Assembly: GCA_946699065.1 (NCBI GenBank)
Contig: CAMPDV010002121.1
Span: 1-64,000 of the forward strand
Direction of reading: 5' to 3'
DNA from: Loxodes magnus
Lineage: Eukaryota; Ciliophora; Karyorelictea; Loxodida; Loxodidae
Length of the DNA: 64,000 nucleotides
Shown here: positions 26,576-40,443 of the stretch, piece after piece
Layout: every line of letters starts with the position of its first letter
How positions within the stretch are numbered: position 1 is the stretch's first letter
The notes under the pieces: model-generated
Told to the model about the DNA's origin: nothing
Seen by the model: only the letters and a program-made list of their open reading frames with translations
Database searches by the model: none
Translations under genes and position numbers: made by a program

Positions 26576-28706
26576 CTTCATTTATTCACTTTTCAAAATA
26601 TTATCTTCTTTTATCTCAAAGCATACTCCTTAAATCTGAAAGTTATCTTCTTTTCTCACTTCATTTATTCACCTTTCAAAATATTATCTTCAATCTCAAA
26701 GCATACTCCTTAAATCTGAAAGTTATCTTCTTTTCTCACTTCATTTATTCACTTTTCAAAATATTATCTTCTTTTATCTCAAAGCATACTCCTTAAATCT
26801 GAAAGTTATCTTCTTTTCTCACTTCATTTATTCACCTTTCAAAATATTATCTTCTTTTATCTCAAAGCATACTCCTTAAATCTGAAAGTAATCTTCTTTT
26901 CTCACTTCATTTATTCACTTTTCAAAATATTATCTTCAATCTCAAAGCATACTCCTTAAATCTGAAAGTTATCTTCTTTTCTCACTTCATTTATTCACTT
27001 TTCAAAATATTATCTTCTTTTATCTCAAAGCATACTCCTTAAATCTGAAAGTTATCTTCTTTTCTCACTTCATTTATTCACTTTTCAAAATATTATCTTC
27101 TTTTATCTCAAAGCATACTCCTTAAATCTGAAAGTTATCTTCTTTTCTCACTTCATTTATTCACTTTTCAAAATATTATCTTTTATCTCAAAGCATACTC
27201 CTTAAATCTGAAAGTTATCTTCTTTTCTCACTTCATTTATTCACTTTTCAAAATATTATCTTCAATCTCAAAGCATACTCCTTAAATCTGAAAGTTATCT
27301 TCTTTTATTACTTTTATTATTCACTTTTCAAAATATTATCTTCTTTTATCTCAAAGCATACTCCTTAAATCTGAAAGTTATCTTCTTTTCTCACTTCATT
27401 TATTCACCTTTCAAAATATTATCTTCTTTTATCTCAAAGCATACTCCTTAAATCTGAAAGTTATCTTCTTTTATTACTTTTATTATTCACTTTTCAAAAT
27501 ATTATCTTCTTTTATCTCAAAGCATACTCCTTAAATCTGAAAGTTATCTTCTTTTCTCACTTCATTTATTCACTTTTCAAAATATTATCTTCAATCTCAA
27601 AGCATACTCCTTAAATCTGAAAGTTATCTTCTTTTATTACTTTTATTATTCACCTTTCAAAATATTATCTTCTTTTATCTCAAAGCATACTCCTTAAATC
27701 TGAAAGTTATCTTCTTTTCTCACTTCATTTATTCACCTTTCAAAATATTATCTTCAATCTCAAAGCATACTCCTTAAATCTGAAAGTTATCTTCTTTTAT
27801 TACTTTTATTATTCACTTTTCAAAATATTATCTTCTTTTATCTCAAAGCATACTCCTTAAATCTGAAAGTTATCTTCTTTTATTACTTTTATTATTCACT
27901 TTTCAAAATATTATCTTCTTTTATCTCAAAGCATACTCCTTAAATCTGAAAGTTATCTTCTTTTATTACTTTTATTATTCACCTTTCAAAATATTATCTT
28001 CTTTTATCTCAAAGCATACTCCTTAAATCTGAAAGTTATCTTCTTTTATTACTTTTATTATTCACTTTTCAAAATATTATCTTCTTTTATCTCAAAGCAT
28101 ACTCCTTAAATCTGAAAGTTATCTTCTTTTCTCACTTCATTTATTCACCTTTCAAAATATTATCTTCAATCTCAAAGCATACTCCTTAAATCTGAAAGTT
28201 ATCTTCTTTTATTACTTTTATTATTCACTTTTCAAAATATTATCTTCTTTTATCTCAAAGCATACTCCTTAAATCTGAAAGTTATCTTCTTTTATTACTT
28301 TTATTATTCACTTTTCAAAATATTATCTTCTTTTATCTCAAAGCATACTCCTTAAATCTGAAAGTTATCTTCTTTTATTACTTTTATTATTCACCTTTCA
28401 AAATATTATCTTCTTTTATCTCAAAGCATACTCCTTAAATCTGAAAGTTATCTTCTTTTCTCACTTCATTTATTCACTTTTCAAAATATTATCTTCAATC
28501 TCAAAGCATACTCCTTAAATCTGAAAGTTATCTTCTTTTATTACTTTTATTATTCACTTTTCAAAATATTATCTTCTTTTATCTCAAAGCATACTCCTTA
28601 AATCTGAAAGTTATCTTCTTTTCTCACTTCATTTATTCACTTTTCAAAATATTATCTTCAATCTCAAAGCATACTCCTTAAATCTGAAAGTTATCTTCTT
28701 TTTTTA

Positions 28707-28789
28707 CTTTTATTATTCACTTTTCAAAATATTATCTTCTTTTATCTCAAAGCATACTCCTTAAATCTGAAAGTTATCTTCTTTTCTCA
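28707..28789 (+). repeat. Exemplar monomer H (preceded by ttta)
   Basis: Head B preceded by ttta, giving a run of seven T followed by ac. Found at 28707, 29196, about 31326 and about 34865; the last two are the two copies within the 3,538 bp duplication. Confidence 0.9.
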
Positions 28790-29195
28790 CTTCATTTATT
28801 CACTTTTCAAAATATTATCTTCAATCTCAAAGCATACTCCTTAAATCTGAAAGTTATCTTCTTTTATTACTTTTATTATTCACCTTTCAAAATATTATCT
28901 TCTTTTATCTCAAAGCATACTCCTTAAATCTGAAAGTTATCTTCTTTTCTCACTTCATTTATTCACCTTTCAAAATATTATCTTCAATCTCAAAGCATAC
29001 TCCTTAAATCTGAAAGTTATCTTCTTTTATTACTTTTATTATTCACTTTTCAAAATATTATCTTCTTTTATCTCAAAGCATACTCCTTAAATCTGAAAGT
29101 TATCTTCTTTTATTACTTTTATTATTCACTTTTCAAAATATTATCTTCAATCTCAAAGCATACTCCTTAAATCTGAAAGTTATCTTCTTTTTTTA
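28707..29195 (+). repeat. Six-monomer tandem unit starting with head H (489 bp)
   Basis: Order H, A', Bc, A'c, B, B with hinge cttcaatctc. Head H returns at 29196 followed by A' and Bc, so a second, partial copy runs to about 29445. Confidence 0.75.
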
Positions 29196-29969
29196 CTTTT
29201 ATTATTCACTTTTCAAAATATTATCTTCTTTTATCTCAAAGCATACTCCTTAAATCTGAAAGTTATCTTCTTTTCTCACTTCATTTATTCACTTTTCAAA
29301 ATATTATCTTCAATCTCAAAGCATACTCCTTAAATCTGAAAGTTATCTTCTTTTATTACTTTTATTATTCACCTTTCAAAATATTATCTTCTTTTATCTC
29401 AAAGCATACTCCTTAAATCTGAAAGTTATCTTCTTTTCTCACTTCATTTATTCACTTTTCAAAATATTATCTTCAATCTCAAAGCATACTCCTTAAATCT
29501 GAAAGTCTATCTTCTTTTCTCACTTCATTTATTCACTTTTCAAAATATTATCTTCTTTTATCTCAAAGCATACTCCTTAAATCTGAAAGTTATCTTCTTT
29601 TCTCACTTCACTTATTCACTTTTCAAAATATTATCTTCTTTTATCTCAAAGCATACTCCTTAAATCTGAAAGTTATCTTCTTTTCTCACTTCATTTATTC
29701 ACTTTTCAAAATATTATCTTCAATCTCAAAGCATACTCCTTAAATCTGAAAGTTATCTTCTTTTCTCACTTCATTTATTCACTTTTCAAAATATTATCTT
29801 CAATCTCAAAGCATACTCCTTAAATCTGAAAGTTATCTTCTTTTATTACTTTTATTATTCACTTTTCAAAATATTATCTTCTTTTATCTCAAAGCATACT
29901 CCTTAAATCTGAAAGTTATCTTCTTTTCTCACTTCATTTATTCACTTTTCAAAATATTATCTTTTATCT

Positions 29970-32900
29970 CAAAGCATACTCCTTAAATCTGAAAGTTATC
30001 TTCTTTTATTACTTTTATTATTCACTTTTCAAAATATTATCTTCTTTTATCTCAAAGCATACTCCTTAAATCTGAAAGTTATCTTCTTTTCTCACTTCAT
30101 TTATTCACTTTTCAAAATATTATCTTCTTTTATCTCAAAGCATACTCCTTAAATCTGAAAGTTATCTTCTTTTCTTACTTCATTTATTCACTTTTCAAAA
30201 TATTATCTTCTTTTATCTCAAAGCATACTCCTTAAATCTGAAAGTTATCTTCTTTTCTCACTTCATTTATTCACTTTTCAAAATATTATCTTCAATCTCA
30301 AAGCATACTCCTTAAATCTGAAAGTTATCTTCTTTTCTCACTTCATTTATTCACCTTTCAAAATATTATCTTCAATCTCAAAGCATACTCCTTAAATCTG
30401 AAAGTTATCTTCTTTTCTCACTTCATTTATTCACTTTTCAAAATATTATCTTCTTTTATCTCAAAGCATACTCCTTAAATCTGAAAGTTATCTTCTTTTC
30501 TCACTTCATTTATTCACTTTTCAAAATATTATCTTCTTTTATCTCAAAGCATACTCCTTAAATCTGAAAGTTATCTTCTTTTCTTACTTCATTTATTCAC
30601 TTTTCAAAATATTATCTTCTTTTATCTCAAAGCATACTCCTTAAATCTGAAAGTTATCTTCTTTTCTCACTTCATTTATTCACTTTTCAAAATATTATCT
30701 TCTTTTATTCCAAAGCATACTCCTTAAATCTGAAAGTCTATCTTCTTTTCTCACTTCATTTATTCACTTTTCAAAATATTATCTTCTTTTATCTCAAAGC
30801 ATACTCCTTAAATCTGAAAGTTATCTTCTTTTCTCACTTCATTTATTCACTTTTCAAAATATTATCTTCTTTTATCTCAAAGCATACTCCTTAAATCTGA
30901 AAGTTATCTTCTTTTATTACTTTTATTATTCACTTTTCAAAATATTATCTTCTTTTATCTCAAAGCATACTCCTTAAATCTGAAAGTTATCTTCTTTTCT
31001 CACTTCATTTATTCACCTTTCAAAATATTATCTTCAATCTCAAAGCATACTCCTTAAATCTGAAAGTTATCTTCTTTTATTACTTTTATTATTCATTTTT
31101 CAAAATATTATCTTCTTTTATCTCAAAGCATACTCCTTAAATCTGAAAGTTATCTTCTTTTATTACTTTTATTATTCACTTTTAAAAATATTATCTTCTT
31201 TTATCTCAAAGCATACTCCTTAAATCTGAAAGTTATCTTCTTTTCTCACTTCATTTATTCACTTTTCAAAATATTATCTTCAATCTCAAAGCATACTCCT
31301 TAAATCTGAAAGTTATCTTCTTTTTTTACTTTTATTATTCACTTTTCAAAATATTATCTTCTTTTATCTCAAAGCATACTCCTTAAATCTGAAAGTTATC
31401 TTCTTTTCTCACTTCATTTATTCACTTTTCAAAATATTATCTTCTTTTATCTCAAAGCATACTCCTTAAATCTGAAAGTTATCTTCTTTTCTTACTTCAT
31501 TTATTCACTTTTCAAAATATTATCTTCTTTTATCTCAAAGCATACTCCTTAAATCTGAAAGTTATCTTCTTTTCTCACTTCATTTATTCACTTTTCAAAA
31601 TATTATCTTCAATCTCAAAGCATACTCCTTAAATCTGAAAGTTATCTTCTTTTCTCACTTCATTTATTCACTTTTCAAAATATTATCTTCTTTTATCTCA
31701 AAGCATACTCCTTAAATCTGAAAGTTATCTTCTTTTCTCACTTCATTTATTCACCTTTCAAAATATTATCTTCTTTTATCTCAAAGCATACTCCTTAAAT
31801 CTGAAAGTAATCTTCTTTTCTCACTTCATTTATTCACTTTTCAAAATATTATCTTCTTTTATCTCAAAGCATACTCCTTAAATCTGAAAGTTATCTTCTT
31901 TTCTCACTTCATTTATTCACTTTTCAAAATATTATCTTCTATCTCAAAGCATACTCCTTAAATCTGAAAGTTATCTTCTTTTCTCACTTCACTTATTCAC
32001 TTTTCAAAATATTATCTTCTTTTATCTCAAAGCATACTCCTTAAATCTGAAAGTTATCTTCTTTTCTTACTTCATTTATTCACTTTTCAAAATATTATCT
32101 TCTTTTATCTCAAAGCATACTCCTTAAATCTGAAAGTTATCTTCTTTTCTCACTTCATTTATTCACTTTTCAAAATATTATCTTCAATCTCAAAGCATAC
32201 TCCTTAAATCTGAAAGTTATCTTCTTTTATTACTTTTATTATTCACTTTTCAAAATATTATCTTCTTTTATCTCAAAGCATACTCCTTAAATCTGAAAGT
32301 TATCTTCTTTTCTCACTTCATTTATTCACTTTTCAAAATATTATCTTTTATCTCAAAGCATACTCCTTAAATCTGAAAGTTATCTTCTTTTATTACTTTT
32401 ATTATTCACTTTTCAAAATATTATCTTCTTTTATCTCAAAGCATACTCCTTAAATCTGAAAGTTATCTTCTTTTCTCACTTCATTTATTCACTTTTCAAA
32501 ATATTATCTTCAATCTCAAAGCATACTCCTTAAATCTGAAAGTTATCTTCTTTATTACTTTTATTATTCACTTTTCAAAATATTATCTTCTTTTATCTCA
32601 AAGCATACTCCTTAAATCTGAAAGTTATCTTCTTTTATTACTTTTATTATTCACTTTTCAAAATATTATCTTCTTTTATCTCAAAGCATACTCCTTAAAT
32701 CTGAAAGTTATCTTCTTTTCTCACTTCATTTATTCACTTTTCAAAATATTATCTTCAATCTCAAAGCATACTCCTTAAATCTGAAAGTTATCTTCTTTTC
32801 TCACTTCATTTATTCACTTTTCAAAATATTATCTTCAATCTCAAAGCATACTCCTTAAATCTGAAAGTTATCTTCTTTTCTCACTTCATTTATTCACTTT

Positions 32901-33507
32901 TCAAAATATTATCTTCTTTTATCTAAAAGCATACTCCTTAAATCTGAAAGTCTTTCTTCTTTTCTTACTTCATTTATTCACTTTTCAAAATATTATCTTC
33001 TTTTATTCCAAAGCATAATCCTTAAATCTGTAAGTTTATCTTCTTTTCTCACTTCATTTATTCACTTTTCAAAATATTATCTTCTTTTATCTCAAAGCAT
33101 ACTCCTTAAATCTGAAAGTTATCTTCTTTTCTCACTTCATTTATTCACTTTTCAAAATATTATCTTCTTTTATCTCAAAGCATACTCCTTAAATCTGAAA
33201 GTTATCTTCTTTTCTCACTTCATTTATTCACTTTTCAAAATATTATCTTCTTTTATCTCAAAGCATACTCCTTAAATCTGAAAGTTATCTTCTTTTATTA
33301 CTTTTATTATTCACCTTTCAAAATATTATCTTCTTTTATCTCAAAGCATACTCCTTAAATCTGAAAGTTATCTTCTTTTCTCACTTCATTTATTCACTTT
33401 TCAAAATATTATCTTCTTTTATCTCAAAGCATACTCCTTAAATCTGAAAGTTATCTTCTTTTCTCACTTCATTTATTCACTTTTCAAAATATTATCTTCT
33501 TTTATCT
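29970..33507 (+). repeat. 43-monomer segmental tandem duplication (3,538 bp), copy 1
   Basis: All rare markers recur 3,538 bp downstream: cttacttc 30174/33712, tattcc with agtctatc 30703/34241, attcattttt 31091/34629, gaaagtaatc 31801/35339, hinge cttctatctc 31941/35479. After 32.5 kb the offset becomes 3,539 because copy 1 lacks one T at about 32541 (cttctttattac); the tattcc-cataatcc-ctgtaag monomer then pairs 33001/36540. All 43 monomers agree in type and order, and that indel is the only difference I saw. The left limit is a 3 bp hinge difference at 29961 versus 33499. Near-identity implies a very recent duplication, or an assembly artefact. Confidence 0.9.
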
Positions 33508-36500
33508 CAAAGCATACTCCTTAAATCTGAAAGTTATCTTCTTTTATTACTTTTATTATTCACTTTTCAAAATATTATCTTCTTTTATCTCAAAGCATAC
33601 TCCTTAAATCTGAAAGTTATCTTCTTTTCTCACTTCATTTATTCACTTTTCAAAATATTATCTTCTTTTATCTCAAAGCATACTCCTTAAATCTGAAAGT
33701 TATCTTCTTTTCTTACTTCATTTATTCACTTTTCAAAATATTATCTTCTTTTATCTCAAAGCATACTCCTTAAATCTGAAAGTTATCTTCTTTTCTCACT
33801 TCATTTATTCACTTTTCAAAATATTATCTTCAATCTCAAAGCATACTCCTTAAATCTGAAAGTTATCTTCTTTTCTCACTTCATTTATTCACCTTTCAAA
33901 ATATTATCTTCAATCTCAAAGCATACTCCTTAAATCTGAAAGTTATCTTCTTTTCTCACTTCATTTATTCACTTTTCAAAATATTATCTTCTTTTATCTC
34001 AAAGCATACTCCTTAAATCTGAAAGTTATCTTCTTTTCTCACTTCATTTATTCACTTTTCAAAATATTATCTTCTTTTATCTCAAAGCATACTCCTTAAA
34101 TCTGAAAGTTATCTTCTTTTCTTACTTCATTTATTCACTTTTCAAAATATTATCTTCTTTTATCTCAAAGCATACTCCTTAAATCTGAAAGTTATCTTCT
34201 TTTCTCACTTCATTTATTCACTTTTCAAAATATTATCTTCTTTTATTCCAAAGCATACTCCTTAAATCTGAAAGTCTATCTTCTTTTCTCACTTCATTTA
34301 TTCACTTTTCAAAATATTATCTTCTTTTATCTCAAAGCATACTCCTTAAATCTGAAAGTTATCTTCTTTTCTCACTTCATTTATTCACTTTTCAAAATAT
34401 TATCTTCTTTTATCTCAAAGCATACTCCTTAAATCTGAAAGTTATCTTCTTTTATTACTTTTATTATTCACTTTTCAAAATATTATCTTCTTTTATCTCA
34501 AAGCATACTCCTTAAATCTGAAAGTTATCTTCTTTTCTCACTTCATTTATTCACCTTTCAAAATATTATCTTCAATCTCAAAGCATACTCCTTAAATCTG
34601 AAAGTTATCTTCTTTTATTACTTTTATTATTCATTTTTCAAAATATTATCTTCTTTTATCTCAAAGCATACTCCTTAAATCTGAAAGTTATCTTCTTTTA
34701 TTACTTTTATTATTCACTTTTAAAAATATTATCTTCTTTTATCTCAAAGCATACTCCTTAAATCTGAAAGTTATCTTCTTTTCTCACTTCATTTATTCAC
34801 TTTTCAAAATATTATCTTCAATCTCAAAGCATACTCCTTAAATCTGAAAGTTATCTTCTTTTTTTACTTTTATTATTCACTTTTCAAAATATTATCTTCT
34901 TTTATCTCAAAGCATACTCCTTAAATCTGAAAGTTATCTTCTTTTCTCACTTCATTTATTCACTTTTCAAAATATTATCTTCTTTTATCTCAAAGCATAC
35001 TCCTTAAATCTGAAAGTTATCTTCTTTTCTTACTTCATTTATTCACTTTTCAAAATATTATCTTCTTTTATCTCAAAGCATACTCCTTAAATCTGAAAGT
35101 TATCTTCTTTTCTCACTTCATTTATTCACTTTTCAAAATATTATCTTCAATCTCAAAGCATACTCCTTAAATCTGAAAGTTATCTTCTTTTCTCACTTCA
35201 TTTATTCACTTTTCAAAATATTATCTTCTTTTATCTCAAAGCATACTCCTTAAATCTGAAAGTTATCTTCTTTTCTCACTTCATTTATTCACCTTTCAAA
35301 ATATTATCTTCTTTTATCTCAAAGCATACTCCTTAAATCTGAAAGTAATCTTCTTTTCTCACTTCATTTATTCACTTTTCAAAATATTATCTTCTTTTAT
35401 CTCAAAGCATACTCCTTAAATCTGAAAGTTATCTTCTTTTCTCACTTCATTTATTCACTTTTCAAAATATTATCTTCTATCTCAAAGCATACTCCTTAAA
35501 TCTGAAAGTTATCTTCTTTTCTCACTTCACTTATTCACTTTTCAAAATATTATCTTCTTTTATCTCAAAGCATACTCCTTAAATCTGAAAGTTATCTTCT
35601 TTTCTTACTTCATTTATTCACTTTTCAAAATATTATCTTCTTTTATCTCAAAGCATACTCCTTAAATCTGAAAGTTATCTTCTTTTCTCACTTCATTTAT
35701 TCACTTTTCAAAATATTATCTTCAATCTCAAAGCATACTCCTTAAATCTGAAAGTTATCTTCTTTTATTACTTTTATTATTCACTTTTCAAAATATTATC
35801 TTCTTTTATCTCAAAGCATACTCCTTAAATCTGAAAGTTATCTTCTTTTCTCACTTCATTTATTCACTTTTCAAAATATTATCTTTTATCTCAAAGCATA
35901 CTCCTTAAATCTGAAAGTTATCTTCTTTTATTACTTTTATTATTCACTTTTCAAAATATTATCTTCTTTTATCTCAAAGCATACTCCTTAAATCTGAAAG
36001 TTATCTTCTTTTCTCACTTCATTTATTCACTTTTCAAAATATTATCTTCAATCTCAAAGCATACTCCTTAAATCTGAAAGTTATCTTCTTTTATTACTTT
36101 TATTATTCACTTTTCAAAATATTATCTTCTTTTATCTCAAAGCATACTCCTTAAATCTGAAAGTTATCTTCTTTTATTACTTTTATTATTCACTTTTCAA
36201 AATATTATCTTCTTTTATCTCAAAGCATACTCCTTAAATCTGAAAGTTATCTTCTTTTCTCACTTCATTTATTCACTTTTCAAAATATTATCTTCAATCT
36301 CAAAGCATACTCCTTAAATCTGAAAGTTATCTTCTTTTCTCACTTCATTTATTCACTTTTCAAAATATTATCTTCAATCTCAAAGCATACTCCTTAAATC
36401 TGAAAGTTATCTTCTTTTCTCACTTCATTTATTCACTTTTCAAAATATTATCTTCTTTTATCTAAAAGCATACTCCTTAAATCTGAAAGTCTTTCTTCTT

Positions 36501-37079
36501 TTCTTACTTCATTTATTCACTTTTCAAAATATTATCTTCTTTTATTCCAAAGCATAATCCTTAAATCTGTAAGTTTATCTTCTTTTCTCACTTCATTTAT
36601 TCACTTTTCAAAATATTATCTTCTTTTATCTCAAAGCATACTCCTTAAATCTGAAAGTTATCTTCTTTTCTCACTTCATTTATTCACTTTTCAAAATATT
36701 ATCTTCTTTTATCTCAAAGCATACTCCTTAAATCTGAAAGTTATCTTCTTTTCTCACTTCATTTATTCACTTTTCAAAATATTATCTTCTTTTATCTCAA
36801 AGCATACTCCTTAAATCTGAAAGTTATCTTCTTTTATTACTTTTATTATTCACCTTTCAAAATATTATCTTCTTTTATCTCAAAGCATACTCCTTAAATC
36901 TGAAAGTTATCTTCTTTTCTCACTTCATTTATTCACTTTTCAAAATATTATCTTCTTTTATCTCAAAGCATACTCCTTAAATCTGAAAGTTATCTTCTTT
37001 TCTCACTTCATTTATTCACTTTTCAAAATATTATCTTCTTTTATCTCAAAGCATACTCCTTAAATCTGAAAGTTATCTT
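33508..37079 (+). repeat. 43-monomer segmental tandem duplication, copy 2
   Basis: Directly adjoins copy 1 in the same orientation. The match continues to about 37079, where copy 1's context has head B (33541) and this one has head A with hinge cttcaatctc. The slight overrun past one full period is what a tandem duplication inside a repeat would leave. Confidence 0.9.
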
Positions 37080-37974
37080 CTTTTCTCACTTCATTTATTC
37101 ACTTTTCAAAATATTATCTTCAATCTCAAAGCATACTCCTTAAATCTGAAAGTTATCTTCTTTTCTCACTTCATTTATTCACTTTTCAAAATATTATCTT
37201 CAATCTCAAAGCATACTCCTTAAATCTGAAAGTTATCTTCTTTTCTCACTTCATTTATTCACCTTTCAAAATATTATCTTCTTTTATCTCAAAGCATACT
37301 CCTTAAATCTGAAAGTTATCTTCTTTTCTCACTTCATTTATTCACTTTTCAAAATATTATCTTCAATCTCAAAGCATACTCCTTAAATCTGAAAGTTATC
37401 TTCTTTTATTACTTTTATTATTCACTTTTCAAAATATTATCTTCTTTTATCTCAAAGCATACTCCTTAAATCTGAAAGTTATCTTCTTTTCTCACTTCAT
37501 TTATTCACTTTTCAAAATATTATCTTCAATCTCAAAGCATACTCCTTAAATCTGAAAGTTATCTTCTTTTATTACTTTTATTATTCACTTTTCAAAATAT
37601 TATCTTCTTTTATCTCAAAGCATACTCCTTAAATCTGAAAGTTATCTTCTTTTCTCACTTCATTTATTCACTTTTCAAAATATTATCTTCAATCTCAAAG
37701 CATACTCCTTAAATCTGAAAGTTATCTTCTTTTATTACTTTTATTATTCACTTTTCAAAATATTATCTTCTTTTATCTCAAAGCATACTCCTTAAATCTG
37801 AAAGTTATCTTCTTTTCTCACTTCATTTATTCACTTTTCAAAATATTATCTTCAATCTCAAAGCATACTCCTTAAATCTGAAAGTTATCTTCTTTTATTA
37901 CTTTAGTATTCACTTTTCAAAATATTATCTTCTTTTATCTCAAAGCATACTCCTTAAATCTGAAAGTTATCTTC

Positions 37975-38800
37975 TTTTCTCACTTCATTTATTCACTTTT
38001 CAAAATATTATCTTCTTTTATCTCAAAGCATACTCCTTAAATCTGAAAGTTATCTTCTTTTCTCACTTCATTTATTCACTTTTCAAAATATTATCTTCAA
38101 TCTCAAAGCATACTCCTTAAATCTGAAAGTTATCTTCTTTTATTACTTTTATTATTCACCTTTCAAATATTATCTTCTTTTATCTAAAAGCATACTCCTT
38201 AAATCTGAAAGTTATCTTCTTTTCTCACTTCATTTATTCACTTTTCAAAATATTATCTTCTTTTATCTCAAAGCATACTCCTTAAATCTGAAAGTTATCT
38301 TCTTTTATTACTTTTATTATTCACTTTTCAAAATATTATCTTCTTTTATCTCAAAGCATACTCCTTAAATCTGAAAGTTATCTTCTTTTCTCACTTCATT
38401 TATTCACTTTTCAAAATATTATCTTCTTTTATCTCAAAGCATACTCCTTAAATCTGAAAGTTATCTTCTTTTATTACTTTTATTATTCACTTTTCAAAAT
38501 ATTATCTTCAATCTCAAAGCATACTCCTTAAATCTGAAAGTTATCTTCTTTTCTCACTTCATTTATTCACTTTTCAAAATATTATCTTCTTTTATCTCAA
38601 AGCATACTCCTTAAATCTGAAAGTTATCTTCTTTTATTACTTTTATTATTCACCTTTCAAAATATTATCTTCTTTTATCTCAAAGCATACTCCTTAAATC
38701 TGAAAGTAATCTTCTTTTCTCACTTCATTTATTCACTTTTCAAAATATTATCTTCTTTTATCTCAAAGCATACTCCTTAAATCTGAAAGTTATCTTCTTT
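37975..38800 (+). repeat. Ten-monomer block duplicated at 2,469 bp offset (copy 1)
   Basis: Carries a 1 bp deletion tttcaaatatt at 38161 followed by atctaaaag, and tail gaaagtaatc at 38703. All recur 2,469 bp on (40630, 41172). One monomer differs in head (B here, A there). Confidence 0.8.
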
Positions 38801-40443
38801 TATTACTTTTATTATTCACTTTTCAAAATATTATCTTCTTTTATCTCAAAGCATACTCCTTAAATCTGAAAGTTATCTTCTTTTCTCACTTCATTTATTC
38901 ACTTTTCAAAATATTATCTTCTTTTATCTCAAAGCATACTCCTTAAATCTGAAAGTAATCTTCTTTTCTCACTTCATTTATTCACCTTTCAAAATATTAT
39001 CTTCTTTTATCTCAAAGCATACTCCTTAAATCTGAAAGTTATCTTCTTTTATTACTTCATTTATTCACTTTTCAAAATATTATCTTCTTTTATCTCAAAG
39101 CATACTCCTTAAATCTGAAAGTTATCTTCTTTTCTCACTTCATTTATTCACTTTTCAAAATATTATCTTCTTTTATCTCAAAGCATACTCCTTAAATCTG
39201 AAAGTTATCTTCTTTTCTCACTTCATTTATTCACTTTTCAAAATATTATCTTCTTTTATCTCAAAGCATACTCCTTAAATCTGAAAGTTATCTTCTTTTC
39301 TCACTTCATTTATTCACTTTTCAAAATATTATCTTCAATCTCAAAGCATACTCCTTAAATCTGAAAGTTATCTTCTTTTATTACTTTTATTATTCACTTT
39401 TCAAAATATTATCTTCTTTTATCTCAAAGCATACTCCTTAAATCTGAAAGTTATCTTCTTTTATTACTTTTATTATTCACTTTTCAAAATATTATCTTCT
39501 TTTATCTCAAAGCATACTCCTTAAATCTGAAAGTTATCTTCTTTTATTACTTTTATTATTCACTTTTCAAAATATTATCTTCAATCTCAAAGCATACTCC
39601 TTAAATCTGAAAGTTATCTTCTTTTCTCACTTCATTTATTCACTTTTCAAAATATTATCTTCTTTTATCTCAAAGCATACTCCTTAAATCTGAAAGTTAT
39701 CTTCTTTTCTCACTTCATTTATTCACCTTTCAAAATATTATCTTCTTTTATCTCAAAGCATACTCCTTAAATCTGAAAGTTATCTTCTTTTCTCACTTCA
39801 TTTATTCACTTTTCAAAATATTATCTTCAATCTCAAAGCATACTCCTTAAATCTGAAAGTTATCTTCTTTTATTACTTTTATTATTCACTTTTCAAAATA
39901 TTATCTTCTTTTATCTCAAAGCATACTCCTTAAATCTGAAAGTTATCTTCTTTTCTCACTTCATTTATTCACTTTTCAAAATATTATCTTCAATCTCAAA
40001 GCATACTCCTTAAATCTGAAAGTTATCTTCTTTTATTACTTTTATTATTCACCTTTCAAAATATTATCTTCTTTTATCTCAAAGCATACTCCTTAAATCT
40101 GAAAGTTATCTTCTTTTCTCACTTCATTTATTCACTTTTCAAAATATTATCTTCAATCTCAAAGCATACTCCTTAAATCTGAAAGTTATCTTCTTTTCTT
40201 ACTTCATTTATTCACTTTTCAAAATATTATCTTCTTTTATCTCAAAGCATACTCCTTAAATCTGAAAGTTATCTTCTTTTCTTACTTCATTTATTCACTT
40301 TTCAAAATATTATCTTCTTTTATTCCAAAGCATAATCCTTAAATCTGTAAGTTTATCTTCTTTTCTCACTTCATTTATTCACTTTTCAAAATATTATCTT
40401 CTTTTATCTCAAAGCATACTCCTTAAATCTGAAAGTTATCTTC

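Larger units (their letters stand above)
18025..29969 (+). repeat. Array domain III: mixed monomers with short local duplications
   Basis: Again A, A' and B monomers, with several markers not seen or rare to the left: atctaaaagcat (from about 18908), head E (ttagtattc; 21486-24770) and head H (28707, 29196). From about 26.67 kb the cacctttc allele, earlier almost confined to head B, also becomes common on head A. The first cttacttc head (type C) appears alone near 21154. Short tandem duplications in this stretch are listed separately. Confidence 0.75.

Noticed and set aside
29960-33510. Two independent sets of rare variants rather than one duplication
   Set aside because: More than five markers keep identical spacing (3,538 bp, then 3,539 after one indel) and all 43 monomers agree in order, which independent origin would not give.
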